This document shows, in pieces, positions 42,299 through 51,424 of a stretch of 64,000 bases of DNA. The DNA lies in the NCBI RefSeq assembly GCF_000718305.1, contig NZ_JOFQ01000007.1:1-64000 (forward strand), read 5' to 3'. The stretch is from Streptomyces niger (lineage in GTDB: Bacteria; Actinomycetota; Actinomycetes; Streptomycetales; Streptomycetaceae). Position numbers and translations under genes: made by a program. Each line of letters opens with the position of its first letter. Positions within the stretch are counted from its first letter, which is position 1. A model generated the notes under the pieces. The model had not been told where the DNA came from. It saw only the letters and a list, made by a program, of their open reading frames with translations, and did no database searches.

Positions 42299-42407
42299 AC
42301 CGCTGCGGCCCGCCCCCTCCCGCCGGTGGTGGGTGGAAAAGACCGGGTGCGGCCGAGGTTTGGGTGCGGGGGTGGGGGCCTACTGGTGCTGTGGGGGAGG
42401 GCCCCAC

Positions 42408-43646
42408 TCAGCCCATACCCAGGGCGAAGAGGGCGAAGCCGGCGGCGAGGGTCGCGGCGGTGGCGCGGAGGGCGCGGCCCACGCCCCACGGGGCCTCGAA
42501 ACGGCGGGTGAGAGCGCCGATGCCCGACAGGAGCAGGGCGAAGAGCGGCAGCCAGGCGAGGCGCATCAGCAGCCAGGCCGGGGAGTCGGGCGACGTGGTC
42601 AGGCCGGGGACCGGACCGAAGGACGCGGACGGGACGGCCGCCATGAGCATGGCGGTCTGGTGCCAGCAGAAGATGGTCATCGCGCAGAGGTTGATCACGA
42701 CCACCGGAGCCCAGAGCGCCGGACGGCGCAGGAGCGTGGCGATGCGGTCGCGGAGGAGGACCGCGGCGCCGCACTGGGCCGCTGCGAGGGCGAGGACCAG
42801 GAGCGACGGCGGGTGCGAGTTGGTTCGGGTCGCGCCGGGTACGCCGACCATGCTCGCGGGGTAGTGGAAGAGCAGGAGCAGGGCGGTGAAGAGGACCGTA
42901 CCGCCGGTCAGCAGCGTCCACGCCGCGCGCCGGCCGAGTCGGCGCTCGCCCCAGGACACGCCGAGCTGGTACGCGAAGAGCCAGCCGGGAAGCAGGTTGA
43001 GCAGCGCGAGCCAGGACGGTACGGCCGCCGCGTACGGGCCGTAGCGCAGGAAGTCGACCACCGCGACGGACGCGAGGAGAGGCGCCGCGGCCCACGGCCC
43101 GAGCCGCCGCGCGGCCCGCACGCAGTACGGGGTGAGCGCGGTGACCCCGGCGTACACACCCACGAACCACAGCGGCTGCACGACCAGCGTCGAGCCCGTG
43201 TGCAGCGTCGCCTCGGGCACGCCCGTCGTGGACAGCACCCCGATGAGCAGCGCCCATACGGCCGTCACGGCGAGTACCGGGCGGCCCAGGCGGGCGAGTC
43301 GGCCGCCCAGCCAGCGTGCGGTGGACTCCCCGCGCTCGGTCGCGCGCCGGTGGGAGAGGACGGAGGAGTAGCCGCCCACCAGGAAGAAGATCCCGAGCAA
43401 CTGGAGGAACCAGCTTGCCGGTGCGAAGAAGCCGAGGGTCGACAGCGGGCTGGCGTTGTGCAGCCCGCCGTCGGCGTCCAGGGTGAATCCGCCGACCATC
43501 CAGTGCCCGGTCGGCACGGCCAGCAGCGCCAGCGCCCGCAGCCCGTCGATCGCGCGGTCGCGGTGGATGGGGGTGCGGTCGTCGATGGTGCGGACCGCGC
43601 GGCCTGCCTTGCGCAGCAGGGTGTGCCGAGGGAACGCGAGAGACAT
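42408..43646 (-). CDS. Acyltransferase family 3 membrane protein
   Basis: The 412-aa protein has about ten or eleven hydrophobic helices and the Acyltransferase_3 start DRAIDGLRALALLAVPTGHWMVGG with His, followed by FFLVGGYSSVLSHRR. Family members O-acetylate or acylate sugars and envelope polymers at the membrane. AAGGACC precedes ATG at 43646. It lies 77 bp after the DUF1023 gene on the same strand and may share its mRNA. Its substrate is unknown; a surface glycan is possible. Confidence 0.87.
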   Translation of the reverse strand: MSLAFPRHTLLRKAGRAVRTIDDRTPIHRDRAIDGLRALALLAVPTGHWMVGGFTLDADGGLHNASPLSTLGFFAPASWFLQLLGIFFLVGGYSSVLSHRRATERGESTARWLGGRLARLGRPVLAVTAVWALLIGVLSTTGVPEATLHTGSTLVVQPLWFVGVYAGVTALTPYCVRAARRLGPWAAAPLLASVAVVDFLRYGPYAAAVPSWLALLNLLPGWLFAYQLGVSWGERRLGRRAAWTLLTGGTVLFTALLLLFHYPASMVGVPGATRTNSHPPSLLVLALAAAQCGAAVLLRDRIATLLRRPALWAPVVVINLCAMTIFCWHQTAMLMAAVPSASFGPVPGLTTSPDSPAWLLMRLAWLPLFALLLSGIGALTRRFEAPWGVGRALRATAATLAAGFALFALGMG

Positions 43647-43723
43647 GTCGGGTCCTTGAGTGAGGAGGCGCGCGCCCCGCGCGCGGGGCGACGGCGTGCT
43701 CGGCGCACGCCCGTGGTGGGCGC

Positions 43724-44989
43724 TCAGCGCACGTCGGCGTAGCGGCCGAGCACGATGGCGGCGAAGCCGGCCAGGGAGTCGGTGCCGGGGACGAGGTAGC
43801 CGGTGTGGCCCTCGGCGCGGTCCGCGGCGACGCGGCGCGCGCCGAACGCGGGGTCGGTGGGGTCGGCGCCGTGGCCGAGGCCCAGCAGCTCGACGTTCGG
43901 GATGTCGGCGATCCAGTCGGAGGCATCCCGTGCCGCCCATACGTGCCCGCCGGCGTGCAGGTCGGCGGCGCGTTCCGTACGGGTGCCGGGCGAGCCGAAG
44001 AGGATGACGTCGCCGACCGCGGGCCGGCCGGCACGTGGCGCCGCCAGGCCGCAGACGACCGAGCCGTAGCTGTGGCAGAGCAGCGCGGGTGCGGGGGCGC
44101 CGGTCGCGGCCAGTCCCGTCAGCAGCCGGGCGAGTCGTGGGGCGCCGGCCTCGGCGAGCCGTCCGGTGGCGGCGTCCGGGCCGAGGCCGACCGGGGTGGT
44201 GTAGCCGGCCCAGGCGATCACGGCCGTGGGCACGTGCGGCGCGTCGGCGGTCAGCCGGGCCTGGAGGGAGACCGCCATGCCGGTCGGCGTGCCGTACCGG
44301 TCCCGCTCGCGGTCGAAGGTGGTGAGGTCGATGTCGGAGCCGGGCACCACCACCGCCGTGTGCCGGGCCGCTTCGAGATCCCCGTACACCTCGGCGACCT
44401 GCCCCCGGCCGCGCGGGTCGAAGAAGAGGATCTGCCGGCCGGGGGAGAGGAGTGCGGTGTATCGGGCGGCCAGCGCGCTGGCCCGGGCGCGGTCCTCGGC
44501 GGGGCGGGACGGGTCGTTCGCGCGGGCGTCCTGGCGGGCGCGTTCGGCTCGCAGGGCGCGGGCATTCGCGCGGTAGCGCAGCTGTACGGGGGCGCCGTCC
44601 AAGGTGCCGACGGTCAGCGGGTGATGGTCGGCGAGCCGACGCTGCTCCGCTTCGGTCAGCCCCGCGAAGAAGCGGGTCACGGTGGTGGGGGTGGCGGTCG
44701 CCGGGTCGGGCAGGGGGCGGCCGAGCGTGTGGTCGGCGCGCCAGGCGGCGGCGCCCGGAGCCGGCCCGGTGACGGCGGTCTGCTCCGAGCCGGCCGCCCA
44801 GCCCCCGGTACCGGCGACGAGCGCGGCGGCCACGGCGAGGGCGGCGATCCCGCGGCGGCGCCGGCGGCGACTCCGGGGCCGGGCTCCGGTGCTCTTGGTG
44901 CCGTCAGCGGCGGCAGCGGTGCCGTCTGTGGTCCCGGCGCCGTCGGCGGTGCGCGGCTCTGCGGTACGGGGCGGAGTGCGCAGCGGCAT
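43724..44989 (-). CDS. DUF1023 alpha/beta hydrolase, membrane-anchored or secreted
   Basis: The 421-aa protein has an Arg-rich N-terminus followed by one hydrophobic segment (GIAALAVAAALVAGTGGWAAG). A DUF1023 domain follows with the nucleophile elbow LLCHSYGSVVCG and the family stretches ILFFDPRGRGQVAEVYGD and VVVPGSDIDLTTFDRERDRYGT. The late NVELLGLGHGADPTDPAFG and AEGHTGYLVPGTDS carry the probable acid and His. It is a lipase- or esterase-like hydrolase outside the membrane. A paralogue lies at 49286-50500. GGAGAGGGAG precedes ATG at 44989. Confidence 0.88.
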   Translation of the reverse strand: MPLRTPPRTAEPRTADGAGTTDGTAAAADGTKSTGARPRSRRRRRRGIAALAVAAALVAGTGGWAAGSEQTAVTGPAPGAAAWRADHTLGRPLPDPATATPTTVTRFFAGLTEAEQRRLADHHPLTVGTLDGAPVQLRYRANARALRAERARQDARANDPSRPAEDRARASALAARYTALLSPGRQILFFDPRGRGQVAEVYGDLEAARHTAVVVPGSDIDLTTFDRERDRYGTPTGMAVSLQARLTADAPHVPTAVIAWAGYTTPVGLGPDAATGRLAEAGAPRLARLLTGLAATGAPAPALLCHSYGSVVCGLAAPRAGRPAVGDVILFGSPGTRTERAADLHAGGHVWAARDASDWIADIPNVELLGLGHGADPTDPAFGARRVAADRAEGHTGYLVPGTDSLAGFAAIVLGRYADVR

Positions 44990-45221
44990 CGTTCGGTCTC
45001 CCTCTCCAGGTGGTGTGGCGGAGGGAAACGTAGGAAGGGGGTGCCCGGCGCGGCGTCACACCGCGGGGCCAAGTGGCGGGTGCTACCGGGGTATCGGGTT
45101 CTCGTCCGGACGGAGGAGAAGGCGGTGCCGCGCTTTGCAGCTCCCCATGGCGGGCATGCGCCTCTGTTCGGCGCGGCACCGAGGCCCGGATCGGTCGCCG
45201 GGCCACGAATGAAACGGTTCT

Positions 45222-45878
45222 TCAGCCGGTGGGCGCCGTCCTGATGGCGGCGATGTCGAACTGGAGGCGGACCTTCTCGCTCACCATGGCGCCGCCCTCG
45301 GCCAGCTTCGCGCTGTACGTCAGGCCCCACTCCGAGCGGTTGATGGTCGTGGTGCCGTCGAAGCCGGCCCGCTGGTAGCCGAACGGGTCGGTGACGTTGC
45401 CGATGTAGGTCAGCTCCAGGACGACGGGGCGGGTGACGTCCCGGATGGTGAGGTCGCCCGCCATCCGGTAGACGTCAGCGCCCGCGATCTGCACATCGGT
45501 GCTCTTGAAGGTCATGCGCGGGAAATTCGCGGCGTCCAGGAAGTCGCGGCCCATCAGGTGGTCGTCGCGCTGCTCCACGCCGGTGTCGACGCTGGCGGTG
45601 GCCAGCGAGATCTGCGCCTTGGAGCGGGAGGGGTCCACGCCGTCGAAGTACAGCCGGCTCTCGAACTCCGTGAAGGCGCCGCGCACCGTGGTCACCATGG
45701 CGTGCCGTACGGAGAAGCCGATCCTGCTGTGGGCGGGGTCGATCATCCACTCGCCGGTGAGGTGGGCGAGGGCGGGGTCCAGCAGGCCGTCGTGCGGGTG
45801 TGCCGCAGAAGCGGCGGCCGACTCCGGAGAGTACGCCTCCGGGCGGCGGGGGGAGGAGCTGCGGCTGAACAATTTCAT
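45222..45878 (-). CDS. YceI-family lipid-binding protein
   Basis: The 218-aa protein has a 38-residue variable leader without a clear signal peptide. A YceI lipocalin-like barrel follows (GEWMIDPAHSRIGFSVRHAMVTTVRGAFTEF, DHLMGRDFLDAANFPRMTFKST, MAGDLTIRDVTRPVVLELTY). YceI proteins bind polyprenoid or similar lipids; in Streptomyces most are cytoplasmic and of unknown role. The gene stands alone between the DUF1023 gene (232-bp gap) and the response regulator. CAACGTT words lie just upstream of the ATG. Confidence 0.9.
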   Translation of the reverse strand: MKLFSRSSSPRRPEAYSPESAAASAAHPHDGLLDPALAHLTGEWMIDPAHSRIGFSVRHAMVTTVRGAFTEFESRLYFDGVDPSRSKAQISLATASVDTGVEQRDDHLMGRDFLDAANFPRMTFKSTDVQIAGADVYRMAGDLTIRDVTRPVVLELTYIGNVTDPFGYQRAGFDGTTTINRSEWGLTYSAKLAEGGAMVSEKVRLQFDIAAIRTAPTG

Positions 45879-46000
45879 GAGAAACGTTGTTACTAAGAAG
45901 CCGGGTGGCGTCGCAAGGCCTGCTCAGAGTACGGAACAAGCCCTGCTCAAGGGCTACGCAGGTACTTCACGGGTCCCTCGCGAGGCTGTCTGTCGGTCCG

Positions 46001-46681
46001 TCAGCGGTCACCGGGAGTCACCAGCCCCGACTCGTACGCGAAGATCACCGCCTGGGCGCGGTCGCGCAGATCGAGCTTGGCGAGGACTCGTCCGATGTGG
46101 GTCTTCACCGTCTGCTCGGCCAGCACCAGGTCCGCCGCGATCTCCTGGTTGGACAGGCCGTGCGCGATCAGCTCCAGCACCTCGGTCTCGCGCGGGGTGA
46201 GGCCGTTCAGGCGCAGGGACTCCCGGTCCTTGCGGGGCGCGGGGCGCTGCCGTGCGAAGTCGGCGATCAGGCGGCGGGTCACGGACGGGGCGAGCAGCGC
46301 CTCACCCGCCGCCACGATCCGTACCGCGGAGATCAGGTCGGCCGGCGGGGCGTCCTTCAGCAGGAAGCCGGACGCGCCGGCGCGCAGCGCCTCGTACACG
46401 TAGTCGTCGACGTCGAAGGTGGTCAGCATCAGCACCTTCGGGCGGTGCACCACCCCCGGAGGCGGGGACAGCAGCTGCCGGGCCGCCTCCAGGCCGTCCA
46501 TCTCCGGCATCCGGACGTCCATCAGCACCACGTCGGGGTGGGTGCGACGACTGAGTTCGACGCCGCGCAACCCGTCCTCCGCGTCGCCGACGACGTCGAT
46601 GTCGCTCTGCGCGGCGAGCAGCGCGGCGAAGCCCGCCCGCACCATGGCCTGGTCGTCGACGACGATCACACGAGTGGTCAT
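46001..46681 (-). CDS. NarL/LuxR-type two-component response regulator
   Basis: The 226-aa protein has a receiver domain with Asp55 (VVLMDVRMPEMDG), Asp9/Asp10 and Lys109 (GFLLKDAP), and a short extra SPPPGVV loop at about residues 72-78. A LuxR helix-turn-helix follows (LTPRETEVLELIAHGLSNQEIAADLVLAEQTVKTHIGRVLAKL). It overlaps the kinase gene by ATGA, so the two form a cognate pair. Targets are unknown. Confidence 0.93.
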   Translation of the reverse strand: MTTRVIVVDDQAMVRAGFAALLAAQSDIDVVGDAEDGLRGVELSRRTHPDVVLMDVRMPEMDGLEAARQLLSPPPGVVHRPKVLMLTTFDVDDYVYEALRAGASGFLLKDAPPADLISAVRIVAAGEALLAPSVTRRLIADFARQRPAPRKDRESLRLNGLTPRETEVLELIAHGLSNQEIAADLVLAEQTVKTHIGRVLAKLDLRDRAQAVIFAYESGLVTPGDR

Positions 46682-48057
46682 GCGGGCGTGGGGTCCTTTT
46701 CCGTCAGGGGCTCCGTGAGCGGGAGCCGCGCGGCGACACGGTAACCCCCGTCCGCCAGCGGGCCGGTGTCCAGGGTGCCGCCCAGCAGCCGTACCCGCTC
46801 GCGCATGCCGACCAGGCCGTGACCGGTCCCGGTGGTCTCCAACGGCTCGGCGGGGCGCGGCGACGGGCCGTTGACGACCAGGACGGTCAGGCCGGTGCGG
46901 TCCGGTGTGACCGAGACCTGGGTGCGCGCGCCGGGCGCGTGCCGTACGACGTTGGCCAGCGCCTCCTGCACGATCCGGTACGCCGACAGGCCCACGGCAG
47001 GCGGGAGTTCGCCCAGCGCCCGGGACAGCGTCAGCTCCACCGGCACGCCGGCCCGCACGGTCCCCTCCACCAGCCGCGTCAGCTGGTCCAGGCCCGGCTG
47101 CGGCGCCTTCTCGGGGCCGCCCTGCCGTTCGCTCTCCTCGCTGCGCAGCACGCCCAGCAGCCGGCGCATCTCCGCCAGCGACTCGCGCGCGGTCGCGGCG
47201 ATCGTCCCGAACTCCTCGGCGGCCTCGGGCGGCAGGCCCTGGAGGCGGTACGGCGCGCTGTCCGCCTGCACCGTGATCACCGACATGTGGTGCGCGACGA
47301 CGTCGTGCAGCTCACGGGCGATGCGGGCGCGCTCCTCCAGCAGCGTGCGCCGGGCCCGCTCCGCCTCGCTGATGGTCGCCTGGGCAGCCAACTCGCGGCG
47401 CGCCTCGCCGCGTTCCCGCAGGGCGCCGGTCACCAGCAGTATCGCGCCGGACAGCACGAACATCAGCACCCAGGTGCCGTCGCCGTCGCCCGGCCTGAGG
47501 GAGGCGAAGAGGAGGCACGCGGCGCCGGTCGCCAGCCAGACGGCGACGAGCGTGCGCCGCCGCTCGCGGAGCCCGAGCGCGACCATCAGCAGGAGGTAGC
47601 TGATGATGGTCTGGGGCGGCCAGGGGTACGGCGGGCCGGGCAGCGTCGCCGACACCGACAGCACCAGCGCGCCGGCGAGGTCGGCAGCGTAGATCGCCCA
47701 CCAGGCGTGCAGCGGGCGGCTGACGGCGAGCAGCAGCGGCACGGTCTGGGCCACGGCGAGCGCACCGGAGAGCCCGCCGTTCAGACCGTAGTTGTTGGCC
47801 AGCACGAGGATGCTGACGGGCAGCAGCACGGCGGTGAACACGCAGGCGACGACGTACGGCAGCCAGCGCAGCCACCGGCGCGCGGAGGTGCCGAGCAGGG
47901 GTTCGCCGGGACGCGTCGGGGTGGTGAGGTCCGTGGCGAGGGCGCGCAGTGCCTGCCGAGCGGCGCGTACCGTGCGGGCCCGCCCGTCCGCACGCTCGGC
48001 GCGGGAGCCGGTGGGCGCGGACCCGGGGGAGCCGGGGGAGGAAGGTGACGTGGACAT
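46678..48057 (-). CDS. NarL-type sensor histidine kinase
   Basis: The 459-aa protein has a 70-residue basic leader, five or six transmembrane helices with short loops, and a coiled coil. The HisKA_3 H-box is ARIARELHDVVAHHMSVITVQAD. The ATPase part has YRIVQEALANVVRHAPGA (N-box) and GTGHGLVGMRERVRLLGG (G-box). With few residues outside the membrane, it probably senses a signal within the membrane or an intracellular one. The start is taken at ATG 48057; ATG 48099 in frame is the alternative. It phosphorylates the overlapping response regulator. Confidence 0.9.
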   Translation of the reverse strand: MSTSPSSPGSPGSAPTGSRAERADGRARTVRAARQALRALATDLTTPTRPGEPLLGTSARRWLRWLPYVVACVFTAVLLPVSILVLANNYGLNGGLSGALAVAQTVPLLLAVSRPLHAWWAIYAADLAGALVLSVSATLPGPPYPWPPQTIISYLLLMVALGLRERRRTLVAVWLATGAACLLFASLRPGDGDGTWVLMFVLSGAILLVTGALRERGEARRELAAQATISEAERARRTLLEERARIARELHDVVAHHMSVITVQADSAPYRLQGLPPEAAEEFGTIAATARESLAEMRRLLGVLRSEESERQGGPEKAPQPGLDQLTRLVEGTVRAGVPVELTLSRALGELPPAVGLSAYRIVQEALANVVRHAPGARTQVSVTPDRTGLTVLVVNGPSPRPAEPLETTGTGHGLVGMRERVRLLGGTLDTGPLADGGYRVAARLPLTEPLTEKDPTPA

Positions 48058-48253
48058 CGCCGGTTCAGCGTAGGCGGCATGGGCCCGGCGCGGCGTCATA
48101 CCGGAGTCGTCAGTCGCGGGTCATACCCCGGTATCAGGCGCGGGCGGTACGGACCCGCCCGGCACCGCCCGCTTTCCGCGTACACCCGGTCCGGCGCGGC
48201 CCGCTTCCACGTACACCTCGTCCGGCGCCGCCTGCGCCGCACGGCTCCGCGGC

Positions 48254-49162
48254 CTACAGCTCCGCCAGCAGCTCGGCCTTCTTCGCGCTGAACTCGTCGT
48301 CCGTCAGCAGCCCCGCGTCGTGCAGCTCGCCCAGCTGCCGTATCCGGTCGGCGATGTCGGCGGGGCCCCGGTGCGGCTCCAGCGAACGGCGCGCGGGGGC
48401 GGGCGCGGGGGCCGGGCCGGCACTGCGTACGGCCTGGAGGACGGCCGCGGCGAACGGCAGCGACTCGTGGACCGGGCCGTAACCGAGCCCGAAGATCACC
48501 GAGGCCGGGTCCTGGTCGGCGCCCTGCTCGTCCTCCTCGCCACCGTGCGCGAGCAGCCGCAGATAGCCGCTGTGCCAGGCGCCGGGCGTGGTGGGGGCCG
48601 AGGAGCCGTTCTCCGGGGAACGCCAGACCACGCCGGTCAGCCCGTCCACGGGGAAGCTCTGGTCGCCGGACTTCCACTTGGCCGTCGAGGCGCCGGTCCA
48701 GAACCAGCGGAACGCCACCGAACTGCCGTCGAAGGTCGCCTTGCCGTCGTACGCCTTGAAGGTCAGCGGCGCCTCCGGAGCCGCGACGAGATACCGGTCG
48801 GCGGGGTCGGCAGCGTCCCGGCCGAGCAGCCCGTCGAGCTGGTCGCGGTAGTACCCGGCCCGGTCGGCGCGGTCGGCGGGGAGCACCAGGCGGTAGGGAT
48901 CGGCGTCGTCCTTGAGCTGCCCGTCGGCGGCGTCCATCAGAGGATCGGCGCCCGGCCGCGGCCGGGCGCGCAGCACCACCGTCCCGCGCCTGCCGCGCGA
49001 GACCTCCACCGACCTCAGCGCTTCGTAGGGGATGCGGCGCTCGCCGAGCGCCTGGAACAGCTTGGGCTTGCGGATCCCCCGTTCGAAGCGGATGAGTACG
49101 GAGTCCGTGTCGAACTCCCAGACGGCATGAAAACCGGCCAGCACATCACCCATGCGGTTCAT
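48254..49162 (-). CDS. DUF4429 protein with C-terminal SHOCT motif
   Basis: The 302-aa protein has two DUF4429 modules (GDVLAGFHAVWEFDTDSVLIRF... and LTFKAYDGKATFDGSSVAFRWFW...), PH-like beta domains. A Pro/Ala linker follows, then the SHOCT helix pair IRQLGELHDAGLLTDDEFSAKKAELLAEL. SHOCT tails occur on many membrane-associated or oligomeric proteins. There is no membrane segment and the function is unknown. Most homologues I recall begin at MGDVLAG, which would be ATG 49153. Confidence 0.88.
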   Translation of the reverse strand: MNRMGDVLAGFHAVWEFDTDSVLIRFERGIRKPKLFQALGERRIPYEALRSVEVSRGRRGTVVLRARPRPGADPLMDAADGQLKDDADPYRLVLPADRADRAGYYRDQLDGLLGRDAADPADRYLVAAPEAPLTFKAYDGKATFDGSSVAFRWFWTGASTAKWKSGDQSFPVDGLTGVVWRSPENGSSAPTTPGAWHSGYLRLLAHGGEEDEQGADQDPASVIFGLGYGPVHESLPFAAAVLQAVRSAGPAPAPAPARRSLEPHRGPADIADRIRQLGELHDAGLLTDDEFSAKKAELLAEL

Positions 49163-49285
49163 CGTAAGCGGCGGGCGGCCCGCCCGTCCCCCTTCCGTGC
49201 AGCACGCGCTACGCGCGTCAATCCCTTACCCGCTCACGGCTGCCCGCACTCCGGCCGGCCCCCGAGCAGGGCGTCCGGCCGGCCC

Positions 49286-50500
49286 TCAGGCGAGATCGGC
49301 CGCGCAGTCGCCGTCGTCGGAGGCGCAGCTGACGCCCGCCACCGCGCCGACCCCGACGAGGGCGAAATTGGCCAGACTCCGCGTCCCGCGGGCGAAGTAC
49401 CCCGCGTGCCCCTCGGCGCCCGCCGCGGACAGCACCCGGGAGCCGAACGCCGGGTCCACCGGGTCGGCACCGTGCCCCAGTCCGCCCAGCTCCAGGTACG
49501 GCACGTCCTGGATCCAGTCGTCGGCGTCCCGCATCGCCCAGACCCGCGCGTCGGTGTGCAGCGCCGCGGCGTCCCGGGCACGCATGCCGGGGCTGCCGGC
49601 CACCACGATGTCGCCGACCCGGGAGGGCAGCTCGCGCGCCGCCACCCCGCACACCACGGAGCCGTAGCTGTGGCAGAACAGCGAGACGTCGGCGCCGGCC
49701 GGCAGCGCGCCGACCATCGAGGTGAGGCGCTGGGCGCCCGCCTGCGCCAGCTGGCCGGCCGCCGCGTCCACGCCGATGCCGGCGGGCGCGGTGTAGTCGG
49801 CCCAGGCGATCACGGCCGTACGGGCGTCGGGGCGCGCCGCGCGCTCCGCGTCGTACAGGGACGACGCCATGCCCACCGGGGCGGTGTCGGCCCGCCGGGT
49901 GCGCTCGAAGTTCACCAGATTGGTGTCGACGCCGGGCACCACCACCGAGACTCTGCGGGCGTGCGTCAGATCGCCGAAGACCTCGGCGGCGCGGCCGCCG
50001 GCGGCCGGGTCGAAGGAGAGGATCTGCCGCCCGGGCCGCATCAGGGATTCCAGCCGGTGCATCAGCCGGCCGGCGTCCTGGCGGCCCTCCGGGGTGAGCC
50101 GCGCGTCGTGCGAGCGGCGCTCGGCCACCGCCCTGGCCCGGTCCAGCGCGCGGTGGTTGGCGTGGTAACGCAGCGTGGCGGGGGCGCCCGCCATGTTGCC
50201 GACAGCGAGCGGATAGCGGTCGGCCAGCCGCAGCCGGTCGGCCTTGCGGAGCTTGGCGAAAAACGCCGCGATGCGGTGCGGGCCCACTACCGGGTCGGGC
50301 AGCCGGTGGCCGTGGAAGGTGGCGCCCGCCCAGGCGGCGCGGGAGCTGCCCAGCGGGTCGGTGTCGCCCTTCGTGCCTCTGATCCCCGTCCAGCCGGTCA
50401 CGGCAAGCATCACGAACACCACCACCAGGGCCAGTGCCGCGCGCCAGGCGGAGGACTGCAGGAAACCGGGAGGAGCGCCGAGCTCGGAGAAGGAAGTCAC
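49286..50500 (-). CDS. DUF1023 alpha/beta hydrolase, second copy
   Basis: The 404-aa paralogue of the hydrolase at 43724-44989 has one N-terminal membrane helix (AALALVVVFVMLAVTGWTGI), the nucleophile elbow LFCHSYGSVVCG, and the shared stretches QILSFDPAAGGRAAEVFGD and ELGGLGHGADPVDPAFG. The C-terminus adds GVSCASDDGDCAADLA with two Cys, absent from the first copy. GTG at 50500 is chosen as the start nearest the helix with conserved context; longer frames upstream are less likely. It is an exported hydrolase of unknown substrate. Confidence 0.85.
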   Translation of the reverse strand: MTSFSELGAPPGFLQSSAWRAALALVVVFVMLAVTGWTGIRGTKGDTDPLGSSRAAWAGATFHGHRLPDPVVGPHRIAAFFAKLRKADRLRLADRYPLAVGNMAGAPATLRYHANHRALDRARAVAERRSHDARLTPEGRQDAGRLMHRLESLMRPGRQILSFDPAAGGRAAEVFGDLTHARRVSVVVPGVDTNLVNFERTRRADTAPVGMASSLYDAERAARPDARTAVIAWADYTAPAGIGVDAAAGQLAQAGAQRLTSMVGALPAGADVSLFCHSYGSVVCGVAARELPSRVGDIVVAGSPGMRARDAAALHTDARVWAMRDADDWIQDVPYLELGGLGHGADPVDPAFGSRVLSAAGAEGHAGYFARGTRSLANFALVGVGAVAGVSCASDDGDCAADLA

Positions 50501-50645
50501 CGCGGAACAGCCTAGGAGACGGCGCGCGGCGCTCGTGGATTGGGTGAGGCAACTCACGTTTCGCTGTGGGTCATTAGGGTCACAACGGACACTTCGCACC
50601 CATTTGTCCCGCTCTGACGTGCGGCGTTGCGCTCATATGGTCGGA

Positions 50646-51311
50646 TCAATAGGCCTTTTTGCGCCACTCGCCCGTGAGCGCCGGAACGATGCCGTCCAGA
50701 TGTTCCTCGGTGATGGCGCGGATGGACTCCACGCTGCACTCGCCGGCGCCGCCCCACAACCGTCCGGCCAGCCGCATCACGCCGCTGAAGGCCGCGACCA
50801 CGATCCGCGGCCGCGGATCGGTGTCCGGGTCCAGCCCCTCCCGCCGGGCGATCACCCCCGCGATCAGCTCCTCCAGCTCGGAGCTGCGTCGCAGGTGGGC
50901 GGCGACCAGGCCGGGCGTCGACTCGATCATCTGGTACGTCCGCATGTGCAGCTCGACCGGGATGATCGACTCGATCATCCGGCCGAGATCGTCCCAGGCG
51001 AGCAGGACGGCGTTGCGCAGCGCCTCCAAGGGGGCCTCGGCGGCCGGGCGGGCCTGCAGCGCCTCCAGGAAGCGTGCCTCGACGATCTCCTGGACGGCGA
51101 AGACCACGTCCTCCTTGGTGGTGAAGTACCGGAAGAAGGTCCGCTGGGAGACGTCGACGGCCTCGGCGATCTCGTCGATCGTGGTGCGGTCGTAGCCCTG
51201 CTCGGTGCACAGTTCCAGCGCCGCGCGGATCAGTGCGTCGTGCGTACGCCGCTTCTTTCGTTCGCGCAGCCCGCACCGCAAACCGCCACGCGGCGTCACC
51301 TCGGCCGTCAT
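50646..51311 (-). CDS. TetR-family repressor of the adjacent exporter
   Basis: The 221-aa protein has a TetR helix-turn-helix (THDALIRAALELCTEQGYDRTTIDEIAEAVDVSQRTFFRYFTTKEDVV) and an all-helical ligand domain. It is divergent from an MFS drug exporter, with two related palindromes in between, so it probably represses both and is released by a drug-like ligand. GAGGAGGG precedes ATG at 51311. A short basic leader precedes the DNA-binding domain. Confidence 0.92.
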   Translation of the reverse strand: MTAEVTPRGGLRCGLRERKKRRTHDALIRAALELCTEQGYDRTTIDEIAEAVDVSQRTFFRYFTTKEDVVFAVQEIVEARFLEALQARPAAEAPLEALRNAVLLAWDDLGRMIESIIPVELHMRTYQMIESTPGLVAAHLRRSSELEELIAGVIARREGLDPDTDPRPRIVVAAFSGVMRLAGRLWGGAGECSVESIRAITEEHLDGIVPALTGEWRKKAY

Positions 51312-51358
51312 GCGCCGCCCTCCTCGCTGTATCAGTGCTGCTCACGATACCTGTGAGT

Positions 51359-51418
51359 TAACTGACAGTTACCGACTCATGAAACGCTTTGTCAACTGTC
51401 AGTCGCTGACATTATTGT
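51359..51418 (+). promoter_or_regulatory. Overlapping divergent promoters with two TetR operators
   Basis: The core ACTG(A/T)CAGT occurs at 51361-51369 (within TAACTGACAGTTA, 51359-51371) and at 51395-51403, centres 34 bp apart. For the exporter, TTGTCA (51389-51394) and TATTGT (51413-51418) flank the second site with an 18-bp spacer. For tetR, TTGACA (51395-51390) and TAACTG (51371-51366) use the first. Repressor binding would block both. Confidence 0.8.
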
Positions 51419-51424
51419 CGAACC

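Larger units (their letters stand above)
41862..42407. other. 546-bp intergenic region with paired hairpins and short repeats
   Basis: No gene is seen here. The region holds two hairpins in opposite orientation (41958-42006 and 42260-42298) that share a 13-base loop. Between them lie direct repeats, including CGGTATCGC twice (about 42040 and 42104) and CCCGAACGT three times (about 42139-42187). Remaining sequence next to the acyltransferase gene is G-rich on the plus strand. Confidence 0.75.

Noticed and set aside
46678..46760. Further TTA codons, for example TTA letters in the kinase, GT4-adjacent methyltransferase and DsbA-like genes
   Set aside because: In these places TTA spans two codons (Gly-Tyr or similar: GGT TAC, TGT TAC), so it is not a leucine codon.
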